A DNA stretch of 64,000 nucleotides from Vibrio sp. CAU 1672 (GTDB taxonomy: Bacteria; Pseudomonadota; Gammaproteobacteria; Enterobacterales; Vibrionaceae), in NCBI RefSeq assembly GCF_029223195.1, contig NZ_JARHUF010000002.1:344030-408029 (forward strand), read 5' to 3'. The position numbers and the translations under genes were made by a program. Positions 33,884-43,265 of this stretch are shown here, in pieces. The notes under the pieces are model-generated. The model made no database searches. It was not told where the DNA came from and saw only the letters and a program-made list of their open reading frames with translations. The stretch's first letter is position 1, and each line of letters starts with the position of its first letter.

Positions 33884-35857
33884 ATGATTAAAAAAGACAG
33901 TGGAATGCATCTACATTTAGAGCTTCACCTGGTCGCCCATGGCGAGACCGGCAGCCATCTGGCGCTGACCCTGAGCAACCAGAGTGACCAAATATTTGAT
34001 AACTGGCATATGGAGTTTTGCTGCCTCCGTCGTATCGCAGCCAGTTCACTAACAAGTGGTAATCTCAAACAGATCGGTAGTCATTGCCGGCTTACTCCCC
34101 CTGAGCCGGAAAAGGTGCTTGCGCCCGGAGAACAATTCTATACCGAGTTTGAGATTACCCTTCCTCACATTACCCTGCAGGGTTACGGCATCACTGCGGC
34201 GGCGGTTGTGACCGAGCAAGGCATGCATGATATCGACGTGCGTCCCCTGCAGCTGGGTAAACATCTGCCGCTTCGTGATTTGGCCATTGGTCCAATGCCG
34301 CAAAAAACGGCTGAGATTGCGATCATTCCGCAACCGGCACAATTAACGCATCTTCCGGGAACGTTTCGCTTAGACCGCCAGTGTGACATTCTTTGTGGCG
34401 TGCCGTTTGCCGAGGGGGCGTCACAATGGTTAACCGATGAGCTGAAGGAGCGCCATCAGCTGACGCTTTTGTCCGGCAGTGGCACAATGTGCAGCGGGAT
34501 GATTGATTTCCTGCTGGACAGCCAGCTTGATGAAGGTGCTTATCGCCTGATCGTCAACGCTGAGAATATTTTGCTCCAGGCCAGCGACGAGCAGGGCTTT
34601 TATTCAGCAGTGGCCAGTTTGCTTCAGTTAATCCCATTACAAGCAGAGAGCGGTGAAGCATTCCCGTTGCCTTGCGTTGAGATCCAGGATGAGCCCCGGT
34701 TTGGTTATCGCGGGATGATGCTGGACTGTGTCCGCCACTTTCACCCGGTGAGTAAGGTCAAGCAGATCATCAATAAGCTGGCACGCCTCAAGTACAACGT
34801 GTTCCACTGGCATTTGACGGATGATGAAGGCTGGCGGATTGAAATCAAGGCCTTCCCGGCATTAACGGAAGTCGGTGCCTGGCGCGGACCCGATGAGCGG
34901 TTGCCGGCCCAATATAGCCATATAACGGAGCGCTATGGTGGTTACTATTCGCAGCAGGATATCCGGGATATTGTTGCTTATGCTGCTGCCCGTGGTGTCA
35001 TGGTGATCCCGGAAATCGATATCCCCGGTCATTCACGCGCGGCAATCCAAGCCCTGCCAGAGCTGCTGTGGGATACTGAGGATAAATCTGACTATATTAG
35101 TGTTCAGCATTTTAACGACAATGTGCTGTCACCAGCACTTGAAGGAACGTATACCTTTTTACGTACGGTGCTTGATGAGGTCTGCGAACTGTTTCCGGTC
35201 CAGTATGTCCATATTGGCGCCGACGAAGTGCCGGAAGGCGTATGGCGCGAAAGCCCGGGCTGCCAGCGGCTTATGGCACAGTTCGGGTACACGGAACCCA
35301 AAGAGCTTCAGGGCCATTTACTGCGTTTTGTTGAGCACCATTTGGCTAGCAAAGGCCGCCGGATGCTGGGTTGGGAAGAAGTGGTTCATGGTGACAAGGT
35401 CAGCACGGAGACCGTGGTGTTTTCCTGGCAAAGCGAGCAAGCAGCGCTGGAATGCATCGCCAAAGGTCATGATGTTGTGCTGCAACCAGGTCAGGCGCTT
35501 TATCTCGATATGGTTCAAAGCCACTGTGTCGATGAGCCGGGACTGGACTGGGCGGGGGTACTGCCTCTTGAGAAAGTCTATCACTACGATCCGTTGACCA
35601 GTGTACCTTTGGCCAAACGGGGCCAAGTGCTGGGGGTTCAGGCGGCGTTGTGGTGTGAAACTGCCAGCGATGAGCAAACCCTCGACTACCTGCTTTATCC
35701 GCGCTTGTTTGCCGCCGCAGAAGTCGCATGGTCTGAATCGCGTCAGTGGGATCATTTTCTGTCTAAACTGAACAACCATTTGACTGAGCTGGATCAGTTG
35801 GGCATCAATTATTGCCGGCATGCGCTTCAGCGCAGGGACTATCAGCTGGCGGGCTGA
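33884..35857 (+). CDS. Beta-N-acetylhexosaminidase, GH20
   Basis: A 657-residue GH20 exo-hexosaminidase. It has an N-terminal bacterial hexosaminidase beta domain (~1-130), a GH20b domain (~145-270), and a TIM barrel from ~275. The motifs HWHLTDDEGWRIE, PEIDIPGHSRAA and the catalytic pair Asp447-Glu448 in VHIGADEVPEG are intact. It removes terminal GlcNAc or GalNAc by substrate assistance. No signal peptide is seen, implying action on imported glycans, such as chitobiose from an N-glycan core. It follows mngB by 50 bp with a weak RBS and ends the operon. Confidence 0.92.
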   Translation: MIKKDSGMHLHLELHLVAHGETGSHLALTLSNQSDQIFDNWHMEFCCLRRIAASSLTSGNLKQIGSHCRLTPPEPEKVLAPGEQFYTEFEITLPHITLQGYGITAAAVVTEQGMHDIDVRPLQLGKHLPLRDLAIGPMPQKTAEIAIIPQPAQLTHLPGTFRLDRQCDILCGVPFAEGASQWLTDELKERHQLTLLSGSGTMCSGMIDFLLDSQLDEGAYRLIVNAENILLQASDEQGFYSAVASLLQLIPLQAESGEAFPLPCVEIQDEPRFGYRGMMLDCVRHFHPVSKVKQIINKLARLKYNVFHWHLTDDEGWRIEIKAFPALTEVGAWRGPDERLPAQYSHITERYGGYYSQQDIRDIVAYAAARGVMVIPEIDIPGHSRAAIQALPELLWDTEDKSDYISVQHFNDNVLSPALEGTYTFLRTVLDEVCELFPVQYVHIGADEVPEGVWRESPGCQRLMAQFGYTEPKELQGHLLRFVEHHLASKGRRMLGWEEVVHGDKVSTETVVFSWQSEQAALECIAKGHDVVLQPGQALYLDMVQSHCVDEPGLDWAGVLPLEKVYHYDPLTSVPLAKRGQVLGVQAALWCETASDEQTLDYLLYPRLFAAAEVAWSESRQWDHFLSKLNNHLTELDQLGINYCRHALQRRDYQLAG

Positions 35858-35884
35858 TGACGAAATCGTGCCAGACAAACATAA

Positions 35885-35913
35885 CAAAGGTCCGGTGTTC
35901 CCTCGGACCTTTG
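35885..35913 (+). terminator. Hairpin after the hexosaminidase gene
   Basis: CAAAGGTCCG / CGGACCTTTG, 10-bp stem with a 9-nt loop, 28 bp after the stop. The T run is poor, so terminator strength is doubtful. Confidence 0.65.
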
Positions 35914-36004
35914 TGGTTACTATTACTCTTTAACAGAATGTGACTATTTCCAATGGACTCAGTTAACGGCCAACAGCTTAGTAGTAAATTTGGGTTGTTG
36001 GTTA

Positions 36005-36121
36005 TCAGGTGATTGGATAGTTAGTGAGATAGCCAGCGAAATCACCTACCAGTGAAGCGTAAGCCGTGATAGCGCTGCCAAAACAGAAGGCGATGTACGC
36101 TACAACGAAGTAGAAACTCAT
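36005..36121 (-). CDS. Possible 38-residue membrane peptide
   Basis: From the ATG at 36121 the frame reads MSFYFVVAYIAF..., a single hydrophobic helix, and ends TNYPIT. The same frame stays open upstream for about 30 more codons (a Thr/Pro-rich and hydrophobic stretch) without an ATG, and AGAGAGG lies before its beginning, so a non-AUG start is possible. No family is recognised. It is in the 403-bp gap between the hexosaminidase and the P-type ATPase; the rest of the gap shows nothing else. Confidence 0.35.
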   Translation of the reverse strand: MSFYFVVAYIAFCFGSAITAYASLVGDFAGYLTNYPIT

Positions 36122-36260
36122 GGTCGTCGCAGGGACAAACAGCAGAGTGGTAGTTACATCAGGAGGGGATGGCAGGTGGGTATGATCATTTAGGGATTTA
36201 GCCAGTAATAATCAAACCTCTCTTTAAGGTTTAAAATGGGTATACGAGCGTGCTGTCTGC

Positions 36261-38951
36261 CTAAGCGCCGTTTTTGCGCAGGTAATGCTTCTCCAGTTCA
36301 ACTAAAAACAGCACGGAAGAAGCCACCAAGCATATTTTGAACCACACTTCGGCTTCAAGCGCACAGGTGCCAAACAGCTGCTGCATGATCGGCAGGTAGG
36401 TAAAGCTGGCCTGAAACACCGCCAGTACAGCGATCGCAATCAATACATAGCGGTTACCGGTCAGACCCTGGCGGCAAAACACCGAGCCGAGAATAAACCG
36501 CGAGTTAAACAGATAAAACACTTCGAACATCACCAGCGTATTAACGGCGATGGTCCGCGCTTTGGTGATGTTGTCTTCCTGGCCCATTTCCCAGATAAAC
36601 ATCCCCAGCGTGCCGGTTACGAGGATCAGCGAGACAAAAATAATCCGCCAGATAAGGTGCCCGGTGAGTAATGGGGAGCCGGGTGGACGGGGGCGTCGCT
36701 GCATCAGATCGGGTTCTTTGGGCTCGAAAGCCAGCGATAGCGCTAACGTAACTGCGGTGATCATGTTGACCCATAAAATCTGTACCGGCGTCAGCGGCAG
36801 TTGGGGAAAACCAAATATAACCGCGGCCAGAATGATTAACGCCTCGCCACCGTTGGTCGGCAGGATAAACAGGATGGCCTTTTTCAGGTTATCGTAAACT
36901 GCCCGGCCTTCTTCGACGGCGGCCGTAATTGATGCGAAATTATCATCCGCCAGCACCATTACCGCCGCTTCCTTCGCCGCCTCGGTCCCATTGATGCCCA
37001 TTGCCGTGCCGATATCCGAGCGCTTGAGCGCTGGTGCATCATTGACCCCATCTCCCGTCATCGCCACGATCTGGTTGTGTCTTTGTAGTGTGTTGACCAG
37101 ACGCATTTTATGCTCCGGGCTGACCCGGGCGTAGATGTCTACCTCCGGCGCAATGGCGAACAGCTCCTGATCGCTGAGCGTGTCAAGCTGCTGTCCGCTA
37201 AGGGTGTCTCGGGTGTTTACCAGTCCTAACTGCTGCGCGATGGCCTGGGCGGTCAGGGCATGATCGCCAGTCATCATTTTGACGCGTATCCCGGCCGCGT
37301 TGCATTCTTCGACCGCTTTAATCGCCTCTTCTCGGGGAGGATCGATAAAGCCAAACAGTCCAAGCAGGATCAGATTGTCCCTGACATCATTAAAGGTCAG
37401 TTCCAGCTGGTCGCCCTGGGTTGGTCGGTAGGCCATGGCCAATACCCGCATCCCGTTTTGAGCCATGGTGGTGATTTGTTGTTGCCAGTAGTTACGATCC
37501 AGCGGAGTGATGCCTTCACCGCTGTTTTGGCTGCTACACATCTCAAGCACTCTTTCTGGAGCCCCCTTGAGAAAGATGAACGCTTTTCCTTCATGGCTGT
37601 GGTGCAGGCTGGCCATAAAGCGGTGTTCGGACTCAAACGGGATCAGATCCGTTCTGGGGAAGCGCTTGTTTTCCGTCTCTGCGTCAAAGCCGGTTTTGAT
37701 CCCTGCAACCAGCAGCGCACCTTCCATTGGATCGCCTTCTATCTGCCATTGAGTATCACGGTGGTTTAGTGCGGCATCATTGCAAAGTACGGCGGCACGT
37801 ATCGCATCCATGAGTAACGGTTGTTGCTCGGGGAAGGTAGCCTGTTGGTTTATCGTTACCCCGCCATGGGGATCGTAGCCGGTTCCGCTGAGCTCATATT
37901 GATGAGCGGTAGTAACGATTTTTTTTACCGTCATCTCATTGCGGGTCAGTGTGCCGGTTTTATCGGTACAGATCACCGTTACCGCGCCCAGGGTTTCTAC
38001 TGCCGGAAGGCGGCGAATGATCGCATTGCGTTTTGCCATTCTCTCTACCCCGATGGCGAGCGTGATAGTCATGATCGCTGGCAAGCCCTCTGGGATGGCC
38101 GCCACCGCAAGGCTGGCGGCGGCGAGAAACATATCGGTGAGCGGATAACCGCGAACGATCAGGCCAAAAGCAAACGTCACGGAAGTAATAAGCAAGATTG
38201 CGACGGTCAGCCAACGGCCAAACTGTGCCATCTGTTTGAGCAACGGGGTAGTGGCTGGTTCAACCCGAGAAACCAGAGAGCTGATTTTTCCCAGTTCGGT
38301 ATTGAGGCCTGTGGCGACGACGACTCCCGTACCTTGCCCGTGAGTGATCAGCGTGCCGGAATAGGCCATACAGCGTCGATCGGCTAATTCACTGTCGGCA
38401 CTGACCGGTGCAGAGGTTTTCTCAATCGCAACCGATTCACCGGTCAGTACCGCTTCCGCAACCTGGAAACCATAAGTACGAAATAAGCGCAGATCCGCAG
38501 GAACGCGATCGCCTGATTGCAGGATCACCACATCACCAACCACCAGTTGGTCGGCATTAATGGTGACCTGATGGCCGCCGCGCAGTACCAGTGCGGTAGG
38601 GGCAAGCATAGCCTGGATGGCGCTGAGGGCATTCTCCGCCCGGCCTTCCTGGATGAAGCCAATGATCGCATTGATCACCACCACGCCGGCGATAACCCCG
38701 GCATCGACCCAATGGCCAATCGCAGCGGTGACGACCATGACCAGCAGCAGTACGTGGATAAGTACATCGTGAAACTGGCCGAGTAAACGTTGGAGCACGC
38801 TTCTGCCCCGGGCGGTTGGCAGGCGGTTGGCTCCGAACATTTTCAGGCGGTGCGACGCTTCCTGTTCGCTCAGGCCATCGGGTTGAGAAGAGAGTGAAGC
38901 AAACGTCTCTTCAACCGATTTATGATGCCAGACATGAGGTACTTCATCCAT
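36261..38951 (-). CDS. P-type cation-transporting ATPase (type II)
   Basis: An 896-residue P-type ATPase. The phosphorylated Asp330 is in CTDKTGTLT, the actuator motif is LTGES (~169), PEGLP (287-291) in M4 is the type IIA/Ca-like ion site, and MTGDGVNDAPALK is the hinge motif. It has an N-terminal cation-ATPase domain (~5-75) and about ten membrane helices, the last four after ~690. Family members move Ca2+, Na+ or Mn2+; the ion cannot be decided from sequence. It appears monocistronic and is divergent from the formate channel. Confidence 0.93.
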   Translation of the reverse strand: MDEVPHVWHHKSVEETFASLSSQPDGLSEQEASHRLKMFGANRLPTARGRSVLQRLLGQFHDVLIHVLLLVMVVTAAIGHWVDAGVIAGVVVINAIIGFIQEGRAENALSAIQAMLAPTALVLRGGHQVTINADQLVVGDVVILQSGDRVPADLRLFRTYGFQVAEAVLTGESVAIEKTSAPVSADSELADRRCMAYSGTLITHGQGTGVVVATGLNTELGKISSLVSRVEPATTPLLKQMAQFGRWLTVAILLITSVTFAFGLIVRGYPLTDMFLAAASLAVAAIPEGLPAIMTITLAIGVERMAKRNAIIRRLPAVETLGAVTVICTDKTGTLTRNEMTVKKIVTTAHQYELSGTGYDPHGGVTINQQATFPEQQPLLMDAIRAAVLCNDAALNHRDTQWQIEGDPMEGALLVAGIKTGFDAETENKRFPRTDLIPFESEHRFMASLHHSHEGKAFIFLKGAPERVLEMCSSQNSGEGITPLDRNYWQQQITTMAQNGMRVLAMAYRPTQGDQLELTFNDVRDNLILLGLFGFIDPPREEAIKAVEECNAAGIRVKMMTGDHALTAQAIAQQLGLVNTRDTLSGQQLDTLSDQELFAIAPEVDIYARVSPEHKMRLVNTLQRHNQIVAMTGDGVNDAPALKRSDIGTAMGINGTEAAKEAAVMVLADDNFASITAAVEEGRAVYDNLKKAILFILPTNGGEALIILAAVIFGFPQLPLTPVQILWVNMITAVTLALSLAFEPKEPDLMQRRPRPPGSPLLTGHLIWRIIFVSLILVTGTLGMFIWEMGQEDNITKARTIAVNTLVMFEVFYLFNSRFILGSVFCRQGLTGNRYVLIAIAVLAVFQASFTYLPIMQQLFGTCALEAEVWFKICLVASSVLFLVELEKHYLRKNGA

Positions 38952-39143
38952 GAGAAAGCCTCCTGCTGCGGGGCGCTGGAGAATATGATTATTTATTGAT
39001 AATTATACGATATGAACTAAGTTTAACCCAAGAAAGGTCAGTTGTTTTGCAAAGTGGGCAAGCTTTGGTTGCATCAATGCTGCGCTCATTAGCAGCAACA
39101 CATTCAACTCAGTGTTGTGTGATGAGAATGCCCGGAGGTTCGC

Positions 39144-39971
39144 ATGGCTGATATCTATGGTTTTGATGCCTTTTCACCCAGGCAAATTGCCGAGAAGGTT
39201 GACTCAATCGGCGTAACCAAAGCGCGCTTGCCGCTGCTGTCGATGGTGATGCTCGGGGTATTAGCCGGGGCGTTTATTGGCCTTGGGGGGTTGTATTTCA
39301 CCATTGTCAAATCTGATGCGTCACTGGGGTTCGCCACCCAGCAAGTCCTGGGCGGTGTCACTTTTTCCCTGGGATTAATCCTGGTGATCGTCGCCGGAGC
39401 AGAGCTGTTTACCGGTAACAATTTACTGGCGATGGCCTGGGCTGACAAAAAAATCACGACGCTGGAACTGCTGAAAAACTGGGTCGTGGTGTGCCTGGCT
39501 AACTTGGTTGGTGCGGTTGGGGTGGCTACGCTGGTTTTTCTTTCCGGCCATCCGGAGATGAATCAGGGCACAATAGCTGCCACTTACGCCAAGATCGCGG
39601 TAGCGAAATGTGATATGCCGTTCTGGACGGCGTTTTTCCGTGGTGTGCTGTGTAACATCTTGGTCTGTATGGCCGTTTGGATGGCGCTGGCCGGCCGCAG
39701 TGTAATTGATAAGGCCGTTGCGATCGTGTTTCCTATTTCGGCTTTTGTGGCGGCCGGTTTTGAGCACAGTATTGCCAATATGTATTTTATCCCCCTTGGC
39801 ATGATGTTGCAGAGTTCAGGCACGGTAGAGGTCGCTGGCTCTGTGGGCATGTGGGGGTTGGTAAGCAATCTGTTTCCGGTAATTTTAGGGAATCTTGTCG
39901 GTGGCAGTGTGTTTGTCGGCCTGGTTTATCATGTCATCTATTTGCGCGCCCAACCGGTTAAACGTGACTGA
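39144..39971 (+). CDS. Formate/nitrite transporter (FNT family)
   Basis: A 275-residue six-helix channel of the FocA/FdhC/NirC family, with the typical segments GAFIGLGGLYF, LFTGNNLLA and GFEHSIANMYFIPLG. The RBS is GGAGG at 39136. The next gene is a formate dehydrogenase alpha subunit, so formate is the probable substrate. It may deliver formate for oxidation, rather than export fermentation formate. Confidence 0.93.
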   Translation: MADIYGFDAFSPRQIAEKVDSIGVTKARLPLLSMVMLGVLAGAFIGLGGLYFTIVKSDASLGFATQQVLGGVTFSLGLILVIVAGAELFTGNNLLAMAWADKKITTLELLKNWVVVCLANLVGAVGVATLVFLSGHPEMNQGTIAATYAKIAVAKCDMPFWTAFFRGVLCNILVCMAVWMALAGRSVIDKAVAIVFPISAFVAAGFEHSIANMYFIPLGMMLQSSGTVEVAGSVGMWGLVSNLFPVILGNLVGGSVFVGLVYHVIYLRAQPVKRD

Positions 39972-39991
39972 ATTTACTGGCAGGGAAAAGA

Positions 39992-40026
39992 CTTGAGCTG
40001 GCTGCTATAATTTAGCCAGGCTCAAG
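39992..40026 (+). terminator. Intercistronic hairpin between formate channel and formate dehydrogenase
   Basis: CTTGAGCTGGCT and AGCCAGGCTCAAG pair over 12 bp with one bulge and a 10-nt loop. No T tract follows; the right arm is 17 nt before the dehydrogenase ATG. It could be a transcript-stability element or attenuator. Confidence 0.5.
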
Positions 40027-40042
40027 TGGCAAGGTGATAGCG

Positions 40043-42223
40043 ATGCGATCAAACAAAACGAAGTCGTCACAACCGTCCTCAGCAAAGAGGAGAAATGCAG
40101 CCAGAATACGTGCCAATCCCGCCCGGTCTACTCTCCATTCTCCACCAGTGAAAACCGTCTGTCCGTTTTGCGGGGTCGGCTGCGGGATGCTGCTTTCTAC
40201 CGATCAGCAGGGCCGGGTCTGCGGTCTCAGCCCTGAGTATGACCATCCGGTCAGTAAGGGCCAGCTTTGCGAAAAGGGGTGGAACAGTGTGTATGCCATT
40301 TCCCCCGAGAACCGGATTACTCAGCCGCTTAAGCGGGTTCGCGACCAGTTTGTCCCCATAAGCTGGGATGTGGCTCTGGACGAGATAAGTGCGACGCTCA
40401 AGGATATTATCGGTGAGTCAGGCCCTGACGCTATCGGTGTGATCAGCAGCGCCCGGGCGACCAATGAGGACAACTATGCAGCGCAAAAATTTGCCCGTGC
40501 GGTGGTTGGCACCAACAATATCGATCACTGTGCACGTATCTGCCACAGCCCGACGGTCGCGGGGCTGAAACAGGTGCTGGGTTCGGGGGCAATGACCAAC
40601 AGTACTAAAGACCTGTTTGAAACCGAGGTTATCGTGGTTATTGGTGCAGACCCTACCGAGAATCACAGCGTGCTCGGCGGGCAGATCATCCGCGCCAAAC
40701 TGGACGGTGCCACACTGATTGTGATCGATCCGCGCGTGACCCGGCTGGCCAAACTGGCAGATATCCATCTGCAGTTGACTCCGGGTACCAATATTGCGCT
40801 GATCAATGCCATGATCCACACCATACTGAGTAACCACTGGCACGATGAAGCATTTATTGACGAGCGCTGTGATGGTTTTGATGCGCTGGCAAAAGGCGTT
40901 GAAACCATTACTCCGGAATCGGTTGAGGCGATTACCGGGGTGGACGCGATGTTGATTCGTCAGGCTGCAGAGTGCTACAGCCGGGCAGAGCGGGCAATGA
41001 TTTTATATGGCATGGGGATCACCCAGTTTGTCAGCGGTACTTCCGGTGTAATGGCATTGGCCGATTTGGCTCTGGTGTGTGGTCATGTCGGTAAAGCCGG
41101 CTGCGGGATTAATCCGCTGCGGGGGCAGAATAACGTGCAGGGTGCCTGTGATATGGGCTGTCTGCCAAATGTGTATCCGGGTTACCAAGCGGCGGATGAT
41201 CCGGATGTCCAGCTGCATTTTTCCGCCGCCTGGGGTTGTGAAGTGGCGGATAAGCCAGGCTTAACCTCACTTGGCATGACCAAAGCGGCACGAGACGGGC
41301 AGTTCCGTGCCCAACTGCTGTTTGGTGAAGATCCGGTGGTCACCGATCCTGATCAGAATCATGTACGTGAAGCCTACAAAGCTCTGGACTTGTTTGTTGT
41401 GGCTGAGCTGACCATGACCGAAACTGCAAAACTGGCCGACTATGTTCTACCGGCTGCGTCGTTTGCCGAAAAAGCCGGTACATTTACCAATTGTGAACGG
41501 CGTGTGCAATTGATCCGCCCGGCAATGCCACCTATCGGTGAGTCGATGGGAGACTGGCAATGGTTAAAAGCCCTGGCGGAAAGAATGGGACACAACGGAT
41601 TAAGCTGGCACAGCAGTGAAGAGGTGTTTGATGAAATGGCTTCGCTGACGCCATCTTACTGCGGAATGAATTATGTGAAACTGGCGCACCAGCATGGTCT
41701 GCAATGGCCTTGTAACGACGATGCGCCAGAGGGGACGGCGGTGTTGCACCAGGGGCGTTTTCCGATTGGCCGCGCGCGCTTAACGCCGGTGCACTATGTC
41801 CCGATTGCTGAGCCGGTGGATGAACAGTTCCCACTTGTGCTCACTACCAACCGTCTGCATTTTCACTATGGCTGTGGCTCAATGACCCGAAAATCTCCGC
41901 TGCTGGAGCGAGAGACCCCGCCGGGTATTTTGTTTATTAGTCCGCAAGATGCGCGTAGCCTGGGTTTGTCACTGTATGCGCCGGTGGCGGTGCGCTCGCG
42001 GCGCGGGTATGTTGAAACCAGGGCGATGATCACGGATGACGTGCCGCCGGGGGTGGTGAGTATGCCGTATCACTTCAAAGAGGCGCCATCTAATCAGTTA
42101 ACCAATACGGCGCAAGATCCGGTTACCAAAATGCCGGAACTGAAAGCGTGTGCGGTTGCGGTTGAACCATTGCCGGCTGGCCAGGCGCCGCGTGCCGAAT
42201 GGCAACGACAGGGAGAACAATAA
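40043..42223 (+). CDS. Formate dehydrogenase alpha subunit, Mo/W-bis-MGD, cysteine type
   Basis: A 726-residue molybdopterin oxidoreductase that oxidises formate to CO2. It has an N-terminal 4Fe-4S motif CPFCGVGCGM with a fourth cysteine in KGQLCEKGW, and the active-site region DHCARICHSPTVAGL, where Cys167 (codon TGC) replaces the selenocysteine of E. coli FdhH; the adjacent His is kept. The C-terminal molydopterin-binding domain is complete (from ~600). A basic, disordered-looking N-terminal extension (~35 residues) is present and no Tat signal is seen, so it is cytoplasmic. The ATG at 40043 has AAGG 8 nt upstream; a GTG at 40034 is an alternative. Confidence 0.9.
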   Translation: MRSNKTKSSQPSSAKRRNAARIRANPARSTLHSPPVKTVCPFCGVGCGMLLSTDQQGRVCGLSPEYDHPVSKGQLCEKGWNSVYAISPENRITQPLKRVRDQFVPISWDVALDEISATLKDIIGESGPDAIGVISSARATNEDNYAAQKFARAVVGTNNIDHCARICHSPTVAGLKQVLGSGAMTNSTKDLFETEVIVVIGADPTENHSVLGGQIIRAKLDGATLIVIDPRVTRLAKLADIHLQLTPGTNIALINAMIHTILSNHWHDEAFIDERCDGFDALAKGVETITPESVEAITGVDAMLIRQAAECYSRAERAMILYGMGITQFVSGTSGVMALADLALVCGHVGKAGCGINPLRGQNNVQGACDMGCLPNVYPGYQAADDPDVQLHFSAAWGCEVADKPGLTSLGMTKAARDGQFRAQLLFGEDPVVTDPDQNHVREAYKALDLFVVAELTMTETAKLADYVLPAASFAEKAGTFTNCERRVQLIRPAMPPIGESMGDWQWLKALAERMGHNGLSWHSSEEVFDEMASLTPSYCGMNYVKLAHQHGLQWPCNDDAPEGTAVLHQGRFPIGRARLTPVHYVPIAEPVDEQFPLVLTTNRLHFHYGCGSMTRKSPLLERETPPGILFISPQDARSLGLSLYAPVAVRSRRGYVETRAMITDDVPPGVVSMPYHFKEAPSNQLTNTAQDPVTKMPELKACAVAVEPLPAGQAPRAEWQRQGEQ

Positions 42224-42224
42224 C

Positions 42225-43265
42225 ATGCATAAGACTTACCTGTTAGACTCACTTGATACACTCAGAGCTCACCTGATGCAGCAGCGCACGCTTTATCAGG
42301 TGGTGGCGCAAGAAGACAAAGGTCAGGGGGACTACCATTGGCAACAGGTTGAAGAGAATAACCTGCCGCCGCTGGTTGAGCATCAGCCCACTCATTCAGC
42401 TAAAGCGTTCTTTTTTGCCGATCAGGAGCCGCTGTATGTGTTTGATGGCCAGTTTTTTAAAGAGACGCTGCCCACGGTTGAGCCGTTTGTCCTGTTTGGG
42501 GTTCAGAGCTGTGATCTGATGGCGATTTACTATCAGGATCAGTTTTTTGAACAAGATCCTTACTATCAGGCGCGTCGTTCGCAAGCGTTATTGATTGGGC
42601 TCGATTGCACCACGCCCTGTGCGCATGGATTCTGCCCCACTGTGGATGCCGGTCCGAGTGTACGTGACTATAGTGCGGATCTGGTACTGCATCCGCTCGA
42701 TGAGCAGCACTGGTTGTTGGTGGTGCTGTCTGAGTCAGGCAGGGCGTCGCTGCAGGGGCTGGAACTGCAACCCGCTACTCCCCACGAACTGAGCCTGCGC
42801 TGGGAGAACATCAGCCATTGTGAGCAGGCATTTCCCGACGACCAGTACCTGCGCGATGGTATCAGCAAGATCATACGGGGTGATATTCCGGATGAGTTCT
42901 GGCACAAGGTCGGGTTCCAGTGTCTGGGGTGCTCGGGTTGTACCATACTTTGCCCGACCTGCTCCTGCTTTGGTACCCGTTCGAGCTCTTCTGCTCCTCA
43001 GGCCTCCGCTGACGGAAAGACCACCACGCAAGTGCGCTTCTGGGATTCTTGCCTGTATGAAGGATTTCAACGCGAGGCGAGTTTTCATAACCCGGCGAAA
43101 CAGGCCGGCAAACGTGTTGAGCGGTTTTGGTACCACAAGTTCAGTGATGATTTTATCGCTGAGTTTGGCCGTTATGGTTGCGTCGGTTGTGGTCGTTGTG
43201 AACAGACCTGTCCCGGCGTCATTGGAGTGCATTCACTGATGAAAAGGATTGCCGATGATGTTTAG
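42225..43265 (+). CDS. 4Fe-4S electron-transfer subunit (hydrogenase/sulfite reductase beta, HydB/AsrA-like)
   Basis: A 346-residue Fe-S protein starting one nt after the dehydrogenase stop, with GGGAG upstream. Two ferredoxin-type cysteine clusters are visible: CLGCSGCTILCPTCSC (~227-245) and GCVGCGRCEQTCPGV near the C-terminus. The N-terminal half (~1-200) is the domain that accompanies sulfhydrogenase beta and AsrA subunits. Its likely job is to pass electrons between the formate dehydrogenase and the flavoprotein encoded next. Confidence 0.88.
   Translation: MHKTYLLDSLDTLRAHLMQQRTLYQVVAQEDKGQGDYHWQQVEENNLPPLVEHQPTHSAKAFFFADQEPLYVFDGQFFKETLPTVEPFVLFGVQSCDLMAIYYQDQFFEQDPYYQARRSQALLIGLDCTTPCAHGFCPTVDAGPSVRDYSADLVLHPLDEQHWLLVVLSESGRASLQGLELQPATPHELSLRWENISHCEQAFPDDQYLRDGISKIIRGDIPDEFWHKVGFQCLGCSGCTILCPTCSCFGTRSSSSAPQASADGKTTTQVRFWDSCLYEGFQREASFHNPAKQAGKRVERFWYHKFSDDFIAEFGRYGCVGCGRCEQTCPGVIGVHSLMKRIADDV

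Noticed and set aside
38990..39010. FNR-like motif upstream of the formate channel
   Set aside because: TTGATAATTATACG matches only one half of the consensus, so it is not listed.
40541..40543. Selenocysteine in formate dehydrogenase
   Set aside because: The active-site codon is TGC, a cysteine, not TGA.
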